The position numbers and the translations under genes were made by a program. A DNA stretch of 64,000 nucleotides, taken from Maritimibacter fusiformis. Its GTDB lineage: Bacteria; Pseudomonadota; Alphaproteobacteria; Rhodobacterales; Rhodobacteraceae. Below the pieces are notes generated by a model. It did not search any database. It was not told the origin of the DNA and was given only the letters and a program-made list of their open reading frames with translations. The DNA lies in NCBI RefSeq assembly GCF_008086115.1, contig NZ_VSIY01000003.1:62001-126000 (forward strand), given 5' to 3'. Of this stretch, positions 35,984 through 47,788 are shown one piece after another. Positions within the stretch are counted from its first letter, which is position 1. Every line of letters starts with the position of its first letter.

Positions 35984-36852
35984 AGATCGGATTCATCGGA
36001 CTTGGCAACATGGGCGGGCCGATGGCCGCCAACCTCGCGGCGGCGGGCCACGCGGTGACGGGCTTCGACCTTGCCGCCCCGATGCCCGAGGGCGTGACCA
36101 AGGCGGCCAGTGCCGCCGAGGCCGCGACCGGCGCCGACGTGGTCATCACCATGCTGCCCAACGGCAGGATCCTGCGCGCGGTGGCCGCCGAGATCATCCC
36201 GGCAATGGCTCCGGGCGCGGTGTTCTGCGACTGCTCCACCGTCGATGTCGACAGCGCCCGCGCGGTCGCCGCCGACGCCGAAGTTGCCGGGCTGGGCGCG
36301 GTCGACGCGCCGGTCTCGGGCGGGGTCGGCGGCGCCACGGCGGGCACACTGACCTTCATGGCGGGTGGGTCGGATGCGGCCTTTGCCAAGGTCGCGCCGC
36401 TCTTTGAAATCATGGGCCAGAAGGCGGTGCATTGCGGCCCCTCGGGCAACGGCCAGGCCGCCAAGATCTGCAACAACATGATCCTGGGCGTCACCATGAT
36501 CGCCACCTGCGAGGCCTTCGCGCTGGCCGACAAGCTGGGGCTCGACCGGCAGAAGATGTATGACGTGGTCTCGACCTCGTCGGGCTACAGCTGGACCATG
36601 AACGCCTATACCCCCGCCCCCGGGATCGGGGCGAAAAGCCCGGCCGACAACGACTACAAGCCCGGGTTCGCCGCCGACCTGATGCTCAAGGATCTGCGCC
36701 TGAGCCAGCAGGCCGCCGAGGCCGCCGACGCCGACACGCCGATGGGGCTGGCCGCGATGCAGCTCTACGAGACATTCGTCGAGCACGAGGACGGCGCCGG
36801 CAGGGATTTCTCGGCCATGCTGCCCCGGTTCGAAAAGCGCGGGCGCAGCTAG
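35980..36852 (+). CDS. mmsB: 3-hydroxyisobutyrate dehydrogenase
   Basis: 290 residues. Rossmann GFIGLGNMGGPMAANLAAAG at the N-terminus, DAPVSGGVGGATAGTLTFMA for substrate binding, and catalytic Lys in GNGQAAKICNNMILG. It yields methylmalonate semialdehyde, the substrate of MmsA encoded 4 kb upstream. Overlaps the hydrolase gene by 4 nt (ATGA). Confidence 0.95.
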   Translation: MKIGFIGLGNMGGPMAANLAAAGHAVTGFDLAAPMPEGVTKAASAAEAATGADVVITMLPNGRILRAVAAEIIPAMAPGAVFCDCSTVDVDSARAVAADAEVAGLGAVDAPVSGGVGGATAGTLTFMAGGSDAAFAKVAPLFEIMGQKAVHCGPSGNGQAAKICNNMILGVTMIATCEAFALADKLGLDRQKMYDVVSTSSGYSWTMNAYTPAPGIGAKSPADNDYKPGFAADLMLKDLRLSQQAAEAADADTPMGLAAMQLYETFVEHEDGAGRDFSAMLPRFEKRGRS

Positions 36853-36903
36853 CGCCCGACACCGGACAGAGTGCCGCGCCCTCTTCAATCCAAAGCCGGC
36901 GCA

Positions 36904-36936
36904 CTTACGTAAGATACATGACAAGCATTTGTCATG
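36904..36936. promoter_or_regulatory. Two palindromes directly before the DUF2892 ribosome site
   Basis: CTTACGTAAG (36904-36913, perfect 10-nt palindrome), then CATGACAA / TTGTCATG (36917-36924 and 36929-36936, spacer GCAT). The second ends flush with AAAGGAG. Likely an operator; a stress-responsive repressor is plausible but unidentified. Confidence 0.6.
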
Positions 36937-36949
36937 AAAGGAGTCCCTC

Positions 36950-37153
36950 ATGTTCAAGACCAATGAAGGCACGATCGACCGGGGTCTTCGGGTGATCATC
37001 GGTGCGGCGCTTATCCTGGGCTATTTCCTCAACCCCGACGGGGCCTGGAGCTGGGCCTATTGGCTGGGCCTGATCCCGCTGGTGACCGGGCTGGTCGGCT
37101 GGTGCGGCATCTACGCGGCGCTCGGGATCAACACCTGCAAGACCAAGACCTGA
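36950..37153 (+). CDS. DUF2892 (YgaP transmembrane-domain-like) small membrane protein
   Basis: 67 residues. MFKTNEGTIDRGLRVIIGAA then a first helix (about 15-27) and a second (about 33-57, YWLGLIPLVTGLVGWCGIYA), ending NTCKTKT. It is the membrane module found at the C-terminus of YgaP-type rhodaneses, here alone. Such genes often sit with sulfur or stress functions. Good site AAAGGAG upstream. Confidence 0.88.
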   Translation: MFKTNEGTIDRGLRVIIGAALILGYFLNPDGAWSWAYWLGLIPLVTGLVGWCGIYAALGINTCKTKT

Positions 37154-37265
37154 AGGTCTCCTGACAGGCACAGCACCGGGGGCCGTCTGCCCTCATGACC
37201 CGGTCCGCGGCGCGGACCGGGCAGCGCCAACGGCATTTCAGGAACAAGCACTGGCCGCGTCGCGC

Positions 37266-39301
<2,036 letters not shown>

Positions 39302-39339
39302 TCCCACACCATCCAGAACACCGAAAAGGACACCCAGCA

Positions 39340-40746
39340 ATGAACAACGCCGACCTGCTCGCGCTGATCCAGGACGAAGGCGTCGCCTATGTCGACATCC
39401 GCTTCACCGATGTGCGCGGGAAACTGCAACACGTCACCGTCGATGTCGACCTGGTCGACGAAGACTTCCTCGAGGAAGGCTTCATGTTCGACGGCTCGTC
39501 GATCGCCGGCTGGAAGTCGATCGAGGCCTCCGACATGAAGCTGATGCCCGACGCCACCGCCGCCTATATCGACCCGTTCTATGCCGAAAAGACGTTGTGC
39601 ATCCACTGCACCGTGGTCGAGCCCGACACCGGCGAGCCCTATGAGCGCGACCCGCGCGGCACGGCGCAGAAGGCCGAGGCCTATCTCAAGTCCTCGGGCA
39701 TCGGCGACACGGCGTTCTTCGGCCCCGAGGCCGAGTTCTTCCTGTTCGACGACGTGCGGATTTCGACCAGCATGAACAAGGTGTCCTTCGAGGTCGACGC
39801 CGTCGATGCGGCGTGGAACTCGGACACCGAATACGAGATGGGCAACACCGGCCACCGGCCCGGCGTCAAGGGCGGCTATTTCCCCGTGAACCCGATCGAC
39901 GACGCCCAGGACATCCGCTCGGAAATGCTGTCGACGATGAAGCAGCTTGGCATGAAGGTCGACAAGCACCACCACGAGGTCGCCTCGACCCAGCACGAGC
40001 TTGGCCTGATCTTCGGCGAGTTGACCACCCAGGCCGACGAGATGCAGAAATACAAATACGTCATCCATAACGTCGCCCAGGCCTATGGCAAGACGGCAAC
40101 CTTCATGCCCAAGCCCATCGCCGGTGACAACGGTTCCGGCATGCACGTGAACATGTCGATCTGGAAGGACGGCAAGCCCTTGTTCGCGGGCGACAAATAC
40201 GCCGATCTCAGCCAGGAGGCGCTGTGGTTCATCGGCGGCATCCTCAAACACGCCAAGACGCTCAACGCCTTCACCAACCCCGCGACCAACAGCTACAAGC
40301 GGCTGGTCCCCGGCTTCGAGGCGCCGGTGCTGCGCGCCTATTCGGCCCGCAACCGCTCCGGCTGCATCCGTATCCCGTGGGCCGAAAGCCCCAAGGCCAA
40401 GCGTGTCGAGGCCCGTTTCCCCGACCCCGCCGCCAACCCCTACCTCGCCTTCGCGGCGCTGCTGATGGCCGGGCTGGACGGGATCAAGAACAAGATCGAC
40501 CCCGGCCCGTCGCAGGACAAGAACCTCTACGACCTGCCGCCGGAAGAGCTCGAGGGCATCGACACGGTCTGCGGCAGCCTGCGCGAGGCGCTCGATGCGC
40601 TGACGACGGATCACGATTTCCTGCTGGCGGGCGATGTCTTCACCAAGGACCAGATCAAGGGCTATCTCGACCTGAAGTGGCAAGAGGTCTATTTCTACGA
40701 GCAAACCCCGCACCCGGTGGAATACCAGCTTTACTACAGCTGCTAG
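39340..40746 (+). CDS. glnA: Glutamine synthetase type I
   Basis: 468 residues. [32 protein letters not shown] and the ATP site [20 protein letters not shown] are canonical, and the adenylylation Tyr sits in [10 protein letters not shown] (near residue 397). Part of the glnB-glnA operon and closed by a strong terminator. Confidence 0.98.
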   Translation: MNNADLLALIQDEGVAYVDIRFTDVRGKLQHVTVDVDLVDEDFLEEGFMFDGSSIAGWKSIEASDMKLMPDATAAYIDPFYAEKTLCIHCTVVEPDTGEPYERDPRGTAQKAEAYLKSSGIGDTAFFGPEAEFFLFDDVRISTSMNKVSFEVDAVDAAWNSDTEYEMGNTGHRPGVKGGYFPVNPIDDAQDIRSEMLSTMKQLGMKVDKHHHEVASTQHELGLIFGELTTQADEMQKYKYVIHNVAQAYGKTATFMPKPIAGDNGSGMHVNMSIWKDGKPLFAGDKYADLSQEALWFIGGILKHAKTLNAFTNPATNSYKRLVPGFEAPVLRAYSARNRSGCIRIPWAESPKAKRVEARFPDPAANPYLAFAALLMAGLDGIKNKIDPGPSQDKNLYDLPPEELEGIDTVCGSLREALDALTTDHDFLLAGDVFTKDQIKGYLDLKWQEVYFYEQTPHPVEYQLYYSC

Positions 40747-40766
40747 GGCGGCGGGACACGGATTGG

Positions 40767-40792
40767 AAAGGCGCCCTATGGGGCGCCTTTTT
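40767..40792 (+). terminator. Intrinsic terminator of glnBA
   Basis: Perfect 10-bp stem AAAGGCGCCC / GGGCGCCTTT with 4-nt loop TATG and a five-T tract, starting 20 nt after the glnA stop codon. Confidence 0.92.
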
Positions 40793-40823
40793 CATTTCAG
40801 GGCAATGCCTTGTGCGGCGAAGT

Positions 40824-41708
40824 TCACATATTGGTTCCAAGCACCAGCGCGGTCATTTCGCGCGCGCCCTGCACCCGCCAGCCCTGGGGATAGCCGCGAA
40901 TGAACAGGCGCAACTCGAACGGCAGCACCCCGGCCAGGGTCTGCGCCGCGATCTCGTCGGGCAGGATCACCTCGCGGCCATACATCGCGCGCGCCGGCAG
41001 GCCAAGTTCCGGCAGCGCCCGTTCCAGCAGTTCGGTGCAAAAGATCGCGCTGTCGTCGCGCACGTCGAAATGGAAATCGAACCGCGCGCCCATGTCCCCG
41101 AACAGCGCCACGATCGCCTCGCGCCGCCGCGACGCCGAAATCGAGGTCGGGCGCAACAGCGCGATATGATCGGTCTCGAACAACTCCGGCGAACCGGACA
41201 GGTGCACATCCTTGTCCAGTGCCTCGATCACCACCTTTCCGGCACGAATGTCGTCCTGGAACGGCACGATCAGCGGGTGCGACCACAGGCCCATCGCGCG
41301 CAGTTCGGCCTCGGTGCCGATATAGATCGCGAGGTGGCCGAAGGTGCCGCCGCCGACCACGCCAGAGGCGCGCGAGGCATTGGCGATCAAGAGCACATCG
41401 AGCGGTCGGGCGCGTGCCAGCACCGCGTGGTGCAACTCGATGTCGTCCTCAAGCCAGGAGGGCCGGACCTTGAGGGCGCGCCCCGCCGGGGCGACCCAGA
41501 ACGAATTGCGCTCGACCGACAACACCAGTTCCGGCGGGAACGACCCGGCTTGCGAGGCGCAACAGTCAAGCAGCGCCTGCCGCGTGTCGATCCGCGCCAT
41601 CTGGGCCTCGGTCAGCGGCACGTATTTCTCGCCGCAACCGGCAAGCATCAGGACAACACCTGCGATGCCCGCCGCCCATCGGAAAACTCGTCCCGGCCTC
41701 ATCGTCAT
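40824..41708 (-). CDS. Lipoprotein with YiiX/YaeF-like permuted papain fold (C92-like)
   Basis: 294 residues from MTMRPGRVFRW. Signal with lipobox VVLMLAGCGE, so probably outer-membrane or periplasmic lipoprotein. The His motif TFGHLAIYIG and Cys motif SAIFCTELLERALP match the YiiX/YebB NlpC/P60-type permuted papain family. Cys-His catalysis is expected, but the substrate is unknown. Convergent with glnA; its ATG could also be two codons later. Confidence 0.75.
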   Translation of the reverse strand: MTMRPGRVFRWAAGIAGVVLMLAGCGEKYVPLTEAQMARIDTRQALLDCCASQAGSFPPELVLSVERNSFWVAPAGRALKVRPSWLEDDIELHHAVLARARPLDVLLIANASRASGVVGGGTFGHLAIYIGTEAELRAMGLWSHPLIVPFQDDIRAGKVVIEALDKDVHLSGSPELFETDHIALLRPTSISASRRREAIVALFGDMGARFDFHFDVRDDSAIFCTELLERALPELGLPARAMYGREVILPDEIAAQTLAGVLPFELRLFIRGYPQGWRVQGAREMTALVLGTNM

Positions 41709-41743
41709 CCACTCTCCCCACCGCGTCTGTCTCGGGTGCAAGT

Positions 41744-42562
41744 CTACCCCGCAGGGGCACCCCCCGACAATGCCGCATGTTGAATGGCCGCGTTTCTGTC
41801 CGCGGGGGCGAGTGCGGCCAAAGGCAGCACGTAGGTATGGATCGAGAACGCGACCGCCCCCGCCCCGGGCAGGCGCGCCAGCGTTTGCCGCTCGATCCGC
41901 AGCCAGCGCGGCCCGCCTGCCGCCACCTGCCGGGGCGCGCCTTCGGGCCGGGGCTGGTGCAGGTCGGGATCGTCGTAGATCAGCGCATTGGCCCGCCAGA
42001 TCGGCGCACCGGGCCGGATCGCGTCGAACAGCCGCTGCACCCGGCGCGCGATGTTGGCGTCATAGGCGGCGACCGGCCCGTGAATCGCGGTCAGCGGGCG
42101 CAGGAATTTCTCGGCGAGCGTCCAGCTTGCCGGGAAACACAGCACCGCGCCGGTCAGCACATGCTCGCCGCCGCGATCGGGATCGCGCACCTGCATCAGC
42201 GCGAAATCCTCCTGCACCAGGCGCCCGCAGGTGCCCAGCGGATCGTCCCGGTCCAGCATGACCACGCGCCCGTCGGGGCAGTTCACGGCCTCGCCCACCC
42301 GCGTGAACCCGTCCATCAGGTCTGTCTGCGCCAGCACCGCCTGCAACAGCTCCCCCGCCGCCGGTCGCGCCTCGGGGGCCATGCGCACCACGTCGCCGCG
42401 CCGCTCGCGCACCAAGGCCTCGCGGTAGCCCATCTGCGCGCCGTAGGTCTCGTCCGCGATCAGCCAGTCCCCCGGCGCGACCGGGCTCAGTCCGGGCAGG
42501 CGGGCGGTATGGGCCTCGGCCCAGGGGCGCAGCGGCAGGGTGTTCTGGCAAATCTCGCGCAT
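41744..42562 (-). CDS. HODM-family (DUF3445) heme-dependent oxidative N-demethylase-like protein
   Basis: 272 residues from MREICQNTLPLRPWAEAHTA. The stretches LIADETYGAQMGYREALVRE, GRLVQEDFALMQ and FPASWTLAEKFLRPLTAIHG match DUF3445, whose characterised member uses heme to demethylate secondary amines. The frame continues upstream past this ATG, but that part lies antisense to the OsmC gene and is not real. Divergent from the hydrolase-OsmC gene (81 nt). Confidence 0.82.
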   Translation of the reverse strand: MREICQNTLPLRPWAEAHTARLPGLSPVAPGDWLIADETYGAQMGYREALVRERRGDVVRMAPEARPAAGELLQAVLAQTDLMDGFTRVGEAVNCPDGRVVMLDRDDPLGTCGRLVQEDFALMQVRDPDRGGEHVLTGAVLCFPASWTLAEKFLRPLTAIHGPVAAYDANIARRVQRLFDAIRPGAPIWRANALIYDDPDLHQPRPEGAPRQVAAGGPRWLRIERQTLARLPGAGAVAFSIHTYVLPLAALAPADRNAAIQHAALSGGAPAG

Positions 42563-42643
42563 GGTCCGAGTTTTCCCGTCCGCCGCGCCTCTTGCAACCC
42601 CGCCCGCGCCGCGCCACCTTGATCCCAGACCCAAGGAGACGAC

Positions 42644-43885
42644 ATGAAAACCGAACGCATCACCTTCCCCGGCCACGACGGCTCGGACCTGTCCGCCCGG
42701 CTCGACCGCCCCGACGGGCCGCACCTGGCCACGGCGCTGTTCGCCCACTGCTTCACCTGCTCCAAGGACATCCTGCCGGCCCGGCGCATCGCGGCACGGC
42801 TGGCCGCCGCCGGGATCGCGGTGCTGCGCTTCGACTTCACCGGGCTTGGGCAGAGCGGCGGCGACTTTGCCGACACCACGTTCACCTCCAATGTCGACGA
42901 CCTGATCGCCGCCGCCGCGCGGCTGGCCGAGATGGACATGGAACCCTCGCTGCTGATCGGCCATTCGCTGGGCGGGGCGGCGGTTCTGAAGGCCGGCGCG
43001 CAGCTTGACCACGTCAAGGCCGTGGTGACGCTGGGCGCGCCCTATGCGCCCGATCACGTCACCCACAACTTCACCGGCAAACTCGAAGAGATCGTGGCCG
43101 ACGGGGTCGCCGAGGTCGACCTTGGCGGGCGCAATTTCATGATCGGGCGCGATTTCCTCGAGGACATCCAGGCCGAGAAACTCGGCCCCGCGATCCGCAA
43201 GCTGAACGCGGCGCTGCTGGTGATGCACGCGCCGCTCGACCAGGTGGTCGGGATCGACAACGCCCAGGCGATCTTTCAGGCCGCGATGCACCCGAAGAGC
43301 TTTGTCACGCTGGACGATGCCGACCACCTGATCAGCCGGGCCGAGGATGCCGAATACGCTGCCGACGTGATCGCGGCCTGGGCCGCGCGCTATCTCGAGT
43401 TGAAGGCGCCGGAGCCGCCCTCGGACGCGCCCGAAGGCGTGATCCGCGTGACCGAGGCCGACCCCGACGGCTTCATGCAGGACATCACCAACGGTCCCTT
43501 CCATCACCTGCTGGCCGATGAACCGGAGGAATTCGGCGGCACCAACCGGGGCTTGTCGCCCTATGGCTTTCTGTCCGCCGGGCTGGGCGCCTGCACCTCG
43601 ATGACCATCCGCATGTATGCCCGGCGCAAGGGCTGGCCGCTGGATCATGTGCGCGTCGACGTGACCCATGCCAAGGTCCATGCCGAGGATGCCGCCGAGG
43701 ACGCGGCGCAGGAGGATGGCGGCAAGGGCCAGAAGGTCGATCAGTTCAACCGCATCGTCTATCTGCGCGGCGACCTCGACGACGAACAGCGCGCGCGGCT
43801 TCTGGAGATTGCCGACCGCTGCCCGGTCCACAAGACCCTTCACAAGAAAAACCGCATCGAGACCGAACTGGCCGACGAGGCCTGA
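42644..43885 (+). CDS. Fused alpha/beta hydrolase and OsmC domain protein
   Basis: 413 residues. N-terminal alpha/beta hydrolase (about 1-255) with nucleophile elbow LLIGHSLGGAAVLK and FDFTGLGQSGGDFA. C-terminal OsmC peroxidase-like domain (about 285-410) with the two redox cysteines in LSAGLGACTSMTIRMYARRK and ADRCPVHKTLHKK. Architecture is known in proteobacteria; the combined role is not established. Confidence 0.9.
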   Translation: MKTERITFPGHDGSDLSARLDRPDGPHLATALFAHCFTCSKDILPARRIAARLAAAGIAVLRFDFTGLGQSGGDFADTTFTSNVDDLIAAAARLAEMDMEPSLLIGHSLGGAAVLKAGAQLDHVKAVVTLGAPYAPDHVTHNFTGKLEEIVADGVAEVDLGGRNFMIGRDFLEDIQAEKLGPAIRKLNAALLVMHAPLDQVVGIDNAQAIFQAAMHPKSFVTLDDADHLISRAEDAEYAADVIAAWAARYLELKAPEPPSDAPEGVIRVTEADPDGFMQDITNGPFHHLLADEPEEFGGTNRGLSPYGFLSAGLGACTSMTIRMYARRKGWPLDHVRVDVTHAKVHAEDAAEDAAQEDGGKGQKVDQFNRIVYLRGDLDDEQRARLLEIADRCPVHKTLHKKNRIETELADEA

Positions 43886-43935
43886 CCCCCTTTCACGCTT
43901 GACCTTGGCGCGCGACTGCCGGAAACCCTCGGGCC

Positions 43936-44985
43936 ATGAGCACCGGACGACTGACCATAGACCTCGATGCGCTGGCCGCGAACTGGCGCGCGCTGGACGC
44001 GATGAGCGACCCGGACGTGCAGACCGCCGCCGTGGTCAAGGCCGACGCCTACGGGCTGGGCGTTGCCCGCGCCGGGCGCGCGCTGGCGGCGGCGGGCGCG
44101 CGGCGGTTTTTCGTGGCCGTGGCCGAGGAGGGCATCGCGCTGCGCGAGGCGTTGGGGCCGGGGCCGGAAATCTCGGTCTTTTCCGGCCACATGCCGGGCG
44201 ACACCGGCCTGATCCACGATCTGGGCCTGGTGCCGATGCTGAACTCCGTCGACCAGGTCACCCGCCACATCGAGGCCCTGCCCGGCCATCCCTTCGGCAT
44301 CCAGCTTGACAGCGGCATGAACCGGCTGGGCATGGAGCCCGCCGAATGGCTGGCGCTGCGCGACCTGGTGCTGGCGGAAGGCCCGCGCCTCATCATGAGC
44401 CACCTGGCCTGCGCCGATGAGCCGGGGCACGAGATGAACGCCCGCCAGCTTGCCGCCTTCCACGACATGACCGAAGGCCTCGACGTGCCGCGCTCACTGG
44501 CCGCGACTGGCGGCATCCTGCTTGGCCCGCATTACCATTTCGACCTAACCCGCCCCGGCGTCGGCCTCTACGGTGGCCAGCCGTTCGAGGCGGCCCAGCC
44601 GGTTGTGACGCTGGATTTGCCGGTGATCCAGACCCGCGCCCTCACCCCCGGCGAAAGCGTCGGCTACGGCAACACCTTCGTCGCCGATCTGCCGATGAAG
44701 GTCGCGACCGTCGCGGCGGGCTATGCCGACGGGCTGTCGCGGCACCTTTCCAACCACGGGGTTCTGTTTTCCGGCGACACCCCCTGCCCGATCGTGGGCC
44801 GGGTGTCGATGGACCTGATCGGCGTCGACGTGACCCACCTCGAGGCCGCGCCCGACCACCTCACCATGCTCGGCCCGCATCAGGGCGTGGACGACGTGGC
44901 CGACATGGCCGGCACCATCGGCTACGAGGTGCTGACGCAACTTGGCCACCGCTATGCCCGGCATTACAGCCGGGGACGGTCGTGA
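43936..44985 (+). CDS. alr: Alanine racemase
   Basis: 349 residues. PLP lysine in [17 protein letters not shown] (Lys35), the second catalytic Tyr in [20 protein letters not shown], and substrate region [10 protein letters not shown]. Provides D-alanine for peptidoglycan. First of the alr-pqiA-radA-cvpA-purF run, a gene order I recognise from Rhodobacterales. Confidence 0.95.
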   Translation: MSTGRLTIDLDALAANWRALDAMSDPDVQTAAVVKADAYGLGVARAGRALAAAGARRFFVAVAEEGIALREALGPGPEISVFSGHMPGDTGLIHDLGLVPMLNSVDQVTRHIEALPGHPFGIQLDSGMNRLGMEPAEWLALRDLVLAEGPRLIMSHLACADEPGHEMNARQLAAFHDMTEGLDVPRSLAATGGILLGPHYHFDLTRPGVGLYGGQPFEAAQPVVTLDLPVIQTRALTPGESVGYGNTFVADLPMKVATVAAGYADGLSRHLSNHGVLFSGDTPCPIVGRVSMDLIGVDVTHLEAAPDHLTMLGPHQGVDDVADMAGTIGYEVLTQLGHRYARHYSRGRS

Positions 44986-44988
44986 GCC

Positions 44989-45477
44989 TTGGCAGATGAG
45001 GCTCGAATTCGCGCCAGCCTTGGGGTAAGCGAGGGCATGGCCGCGCTGCGTTACCTCAACCTCTCGCTCCTGATCCTGTTTCCGGTCGCCTGGTTCGCGC
45101 CGCTGCTGCGTGCCGGGGTCAACCTGCCCCTGTTCGGGCTGGAGGAAATCAGCGTGGTCTCGGGCCTTCAGGCATTGTGGGAGACGGACGTGTTCCTGGC
45201 GCTTCTGGTGACCTTCTTCGCGATCTTCGCGCCGATCCTCAAGGTGGTGGGCGTGGCGCTGATCCAGTTCGGCCAGATGCGCCGGCGGATGCTTCCGGCG
45301 CTCAATTTCCTCGGGAAACTGGCGATGGCCGACATCTTCCTGATCGCGCTCTACATCGTCGTGCTGAAAGGCGTCGGCATGGCGCGGATCGAGACCGGCT
45401 GGGGGCTTTACCTGTTCACCTTCTGCGTCGTCGCCTCGATCCTGGTCAGCTTTCTGACCGGGAGACGGCGGGCATGA
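44989..45477 (+). CDS. pqiA: PqiA-family membrane protein, single half
   Basis: 162 residues. Four membrane helices and the PqiA core (LGLEEISVVSGLQALWETDV; LNFLGKLAMADIFLIALYIV). It is about half the length of E. coli PqiA and lacks the zinc ribbon. Reads from TTG 3 nt after alr; the internal ATG at 45037 (MAALRYLNLSLLIL) is an alternative start. Probably a lipid-transport accessory by analogy to Pqi systems, but pqiB/C are not adjacent. Confidence 0.78.
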   Translation: MADEARIRASLGVSEGMAALRYLNLSLLILFPVAWFAPLLRAGVNLPLFGLEEISVVSGLQALWETDVFLALLVTFFAIFAPILKVVGVALIQFGQMRRRMLPALNFLGKLAMADIFLIALYIVVLKGVGMARIETGWGLYLFTFCVVASILVSFLTGRRRA

Positions 45478-45499
45478 GGGGCGTGACCCACTTGATTGC

Positions 45500-45670
45500 G
45501 CCCGGCGGCACGCCGGGCAGCGCCCGACCCGCCCCCCACGGGGCGGGCGCTTCGCACCCTCCCCGCCGGGCCGGGCGCTGCCCTTCGCCTCGGGCGTCCA
45601 ACACCACCACGCACCGCAAAGGGGCGCACGCCTCATTCAGTGGTGTTCATACCCCCGGCTTGCCCGTGGG
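45500..45670. repeat. Cluster of palindromes between pqiA and radA
   Basis: The 256-nt gap has at least three structures: GCCCGGCG / CGCCGGGC (45500-45518, loop GCA), CCCGCCCC / GGGGCGGG (45528-45547), and wide-spaced AACACCAC / GTGGTGTT (45600-45652 region). The rest of the gap shows no gene. Could be a transcription-attenuating or mobile palindromic element. Confidence 0.55.
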
Positions 45671-45733
45671 TGTCACCCTCCTGCCGGGCGGACCCAGTTC
45701 GCGCCCGGGGCACGCCGGTTCGGGGGCGACCTG

Positions 45734-47098
45734 ATGGCGAAATCCCCCAGCTTCACCTGCCAGGCCTGCGGCGCCGCCTACACCAAGTGGTCGGGCCGCT
45801 GCGAAGCCTGCGGCGAGTGGAATTCCATCGTCGAGGAAAAGCCCCTGTCGGCTGGCCCCGTCGCCAAGTCGCTGGGCGCCCGGCGCGGGCGGACCATCGT
45901 GCTGTCGGATCTGGCCACCGAAGAGGCCCCGCCGCCGCGGACCCTGTCGGGCGTGGCCGAATTCGACCGGGTGCTGGGCGGCGGGCTGGTGCCCGCCTCG
46001 GCGCTCCTGGTCGGGGGCGACCCGGGCATCGGCAAATCCACGCTGCTTTTGCAGGCCACCGCAAGTTTCGCCCGCAACGGCCTGAAATGCCTCTATGTTT
46101 CCGGCGAAGAGGCCGCAGCCCAAGTGCGCATGCGCGCCCAGCGCCTAGGCCTTGCCGACGCACCGGTGAAACTGGCCGCCGAGACCAACCTGCGCGATAT
46201 CCTGACCACGCTCGAGGCCGAGAGGCCCGACCTCGTGGTGATCGATTCGATCCAGACCATGTGGGCCGACAATGTCGAGGCCGCGCCAGGTTCGGTCAGC
46301 CAGGTGCGCGCCGCGGCGCATGAGCTGACCAGTTTCGCCAAGCGTCACGGCGTGTCCGTGGTGCTGGTCGGCCATGTCACCAAGGACGGCCAGATCGCCG
46401 GGCCGCGGGTGGTCGAGCACATGGTGGACACGGTGCTGTATTTCGAGGGCGAGCGCGGGCACCAGTTCCGCATCCTGCGTGCCGTCAAGAACCGCTTTGG
46501 CCCGGCCGACGAGATCGGCGTGTTCGAGATGACCGGCGGCGGGCTGGCCGAAGTCGCCAACCCCTCGGCGCTGTTTCTATCCGAACGCGACGCGCCCGCG
46601 CCGGGCAGCGTGGTCTTTGCCGGGATCGAGGGCACGCGCCCCGTGCTGGTCGAGTTGCAGGCGCTCGTCGCCCCCTCGCCGCTGGCCCAACCGCGCCGCT
46701 CGGTGCTGGGCTGGGATGCCGGTAGGCTGGCGATGATCCTTGCCGTGCTCGAAGCCCGCGTCGGCATCCCGTTCACCGGGCTTGATGTCTATCTCAACGT
46801 GGCCGGCGGCATGAAGATCTCGGAACCCGCCGCCGACCTTGCCGTCGCCGCGGCCCTTCTGTCGGCGCGCGAGGACAGCGCGATCCCGCGCGAAACCGTG
46901 GTTTTCGGCGAAATATCCCTGTCTGGCGCCCTGCGCCCGGTGGGCCAGACCGAAAACAGGTTGAAAGAAGCGCAAAAACTTGGTTTCACAACGGCCATCG
47001 CCCCGGCCGGCTCGAAATTCGGGCAGGTTCAGGGCATGACGCCCACGACGATGCCCGATCTGGCCAGTTTCGTCGGCGAGATTTTCGGCGCCGGCTGA
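45734..47098 (+). CDS. radA: DNA repair protein RadA
   Basis: 454 residues. Zinc finger CQACGAAYTKWSGRCEACGE, Walker A GGDPGIGKST, the RadA-specific KNRFG in LRAVKNRFGPADE, and a C-terminal Lon-like domain (VYLNVAGGMKISEPAADLAV). It helps process recombination intermediates and extend branch migration. Clear start after the palindromic gap. Confidence 0.97.
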   Translation: MAKSPSFTCQACGAAYTKWSGRCEACGEWNSIVEEKPLSAGPVAKSLGARRGRTIVLSDLATEEAPPPRTLSGVAEFDRVLGGGLVPASALLVGGDPGIGKSTLLLQATASFARNGLKCLYVSGEEAAAQVRMRAQRLGLADAPVKLAAETNLRDILTTLEAERPDLVVIDSIQTMWADNVEAAPGSVSQVRAAAHELTSFAKRHGVSVVLVGHVTKDGQIAGPRVVEHMVDTVLYFEGERGHQFRILRAVKNRFGPADEIGVFEMTGGGLAEVANPSALFLSERDAPAPGSVVFAGIEGTRPVLVELQALVAPSPLAQPRRSVLGWDAGRLAMILAVLEARVGIPFTGLDVYLNVAGGMKISEPAADLAVAAALLSAREDSAIPRETVVFGEISLSGALRPVGQTENRLKEAQKLGFTTAIAPAGSKFGQVQGMTPTTMPDLASFVGEIFGAG

Positions 47099-47121
47099 GG
47101 CAGCAAACGAGGACGACACGC

Positions 47122-47682
47122 ATGGACGGTTTCACGATTGTCGACGGAATCGTCGCAGCGATCATCCTGGTGTCGGCCATCCTGGCCTATTCGCGCGGCT
47201 TCGTGCGCGAGGGCATGTCGATCGCGGGCTGGGTCTTTGCCGCCGTGGTCGCCTATGTCTTTGCGCCGCGCGCCGTGCCGCTGGTCAAGGAAATCCCCGT
47301 CCTCAGCGATTTCATCGCCGACAGCTGCGAATTGTCGGTGATCACCGCCTTCGCCGGCGTGCTGGCGCTGGCGCTGGTGGTGGTGTCGATCTTCACGCCG
47401 CTGTTTTCCTCGGCGATCCAGCGCTCGGCGCTGGGCGGGGTCGACCAGGCGCTCGGCTTCGTCTTCGGCGTGCTGCGCGGGCTTCTGATCGTCGCGGTCG
47501 CGCTGGTGGTCTATGACCGGCTGGTCGCCACCGAGGCGATCCCGATGGTCGACAACTCGCGCACCGCCAAGATCTTCGCCCGCAGCGAACAGAAGATAAA
47601 CGAGCGCATCCCCGACGAGGCGCCGGGCTGGATCGTCGAGCGTTTCGAGGCGCTTGTCGACACCTGCAACGCCGGCAACTGA
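47122..47682 (+). CDS. cvpA: CvpA family membrane protein
   Basis: 186 residues with several membrane helices (IVDGIVAAIILVSAILAYSR; SAFAGV-type VITAFAGVLALALVVVSIF). RGFVREGMSIAGWVFAAVVA matches CvpA, whose usual neighbour is purF, as here. Role in envelope homeostasis or biofilm is inferred from the family. Confidence 0.92.
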   Translation: MDGFTIVDGIVAAIILVSAILAYSRGFVREGMSIAGWVFAAVVAYVFAPRAVPLVKEIPVLSDFIADSCELSVITAFAGVLALALVVVSIFTPLFSSAIQRSALGGVDQALGFVFGVLRGLLIVAVALVVYDRLVATEAIPMVDNSRTAKIFARSEQKINERIPDEAPGWIVERFEALVDTCNAGN

Positions 47683-47788
47683 GGCCGCGCCCTACATCCG
47701 ATCACAAAGACCGCCTGCACCCGTGACACGGCCCGGGCAAGGCACTATGAGAGGGCAACCCGCGCAACCGGATTCGGAGCCCCTGCCA

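Noticed and set aside
41744-43843. 699-codon minus-strand frame including the HODM gene
   Set aside because: Only the last 272 codons match DUF3445; the first part lies antisense to the hydrolase-OsmC gene.
47654-47788. Longer N-terminus of PurF
   Set aside because: Proline/threonine-rich, overlaps cvpA and lacks conservation with the PurF propeptide.
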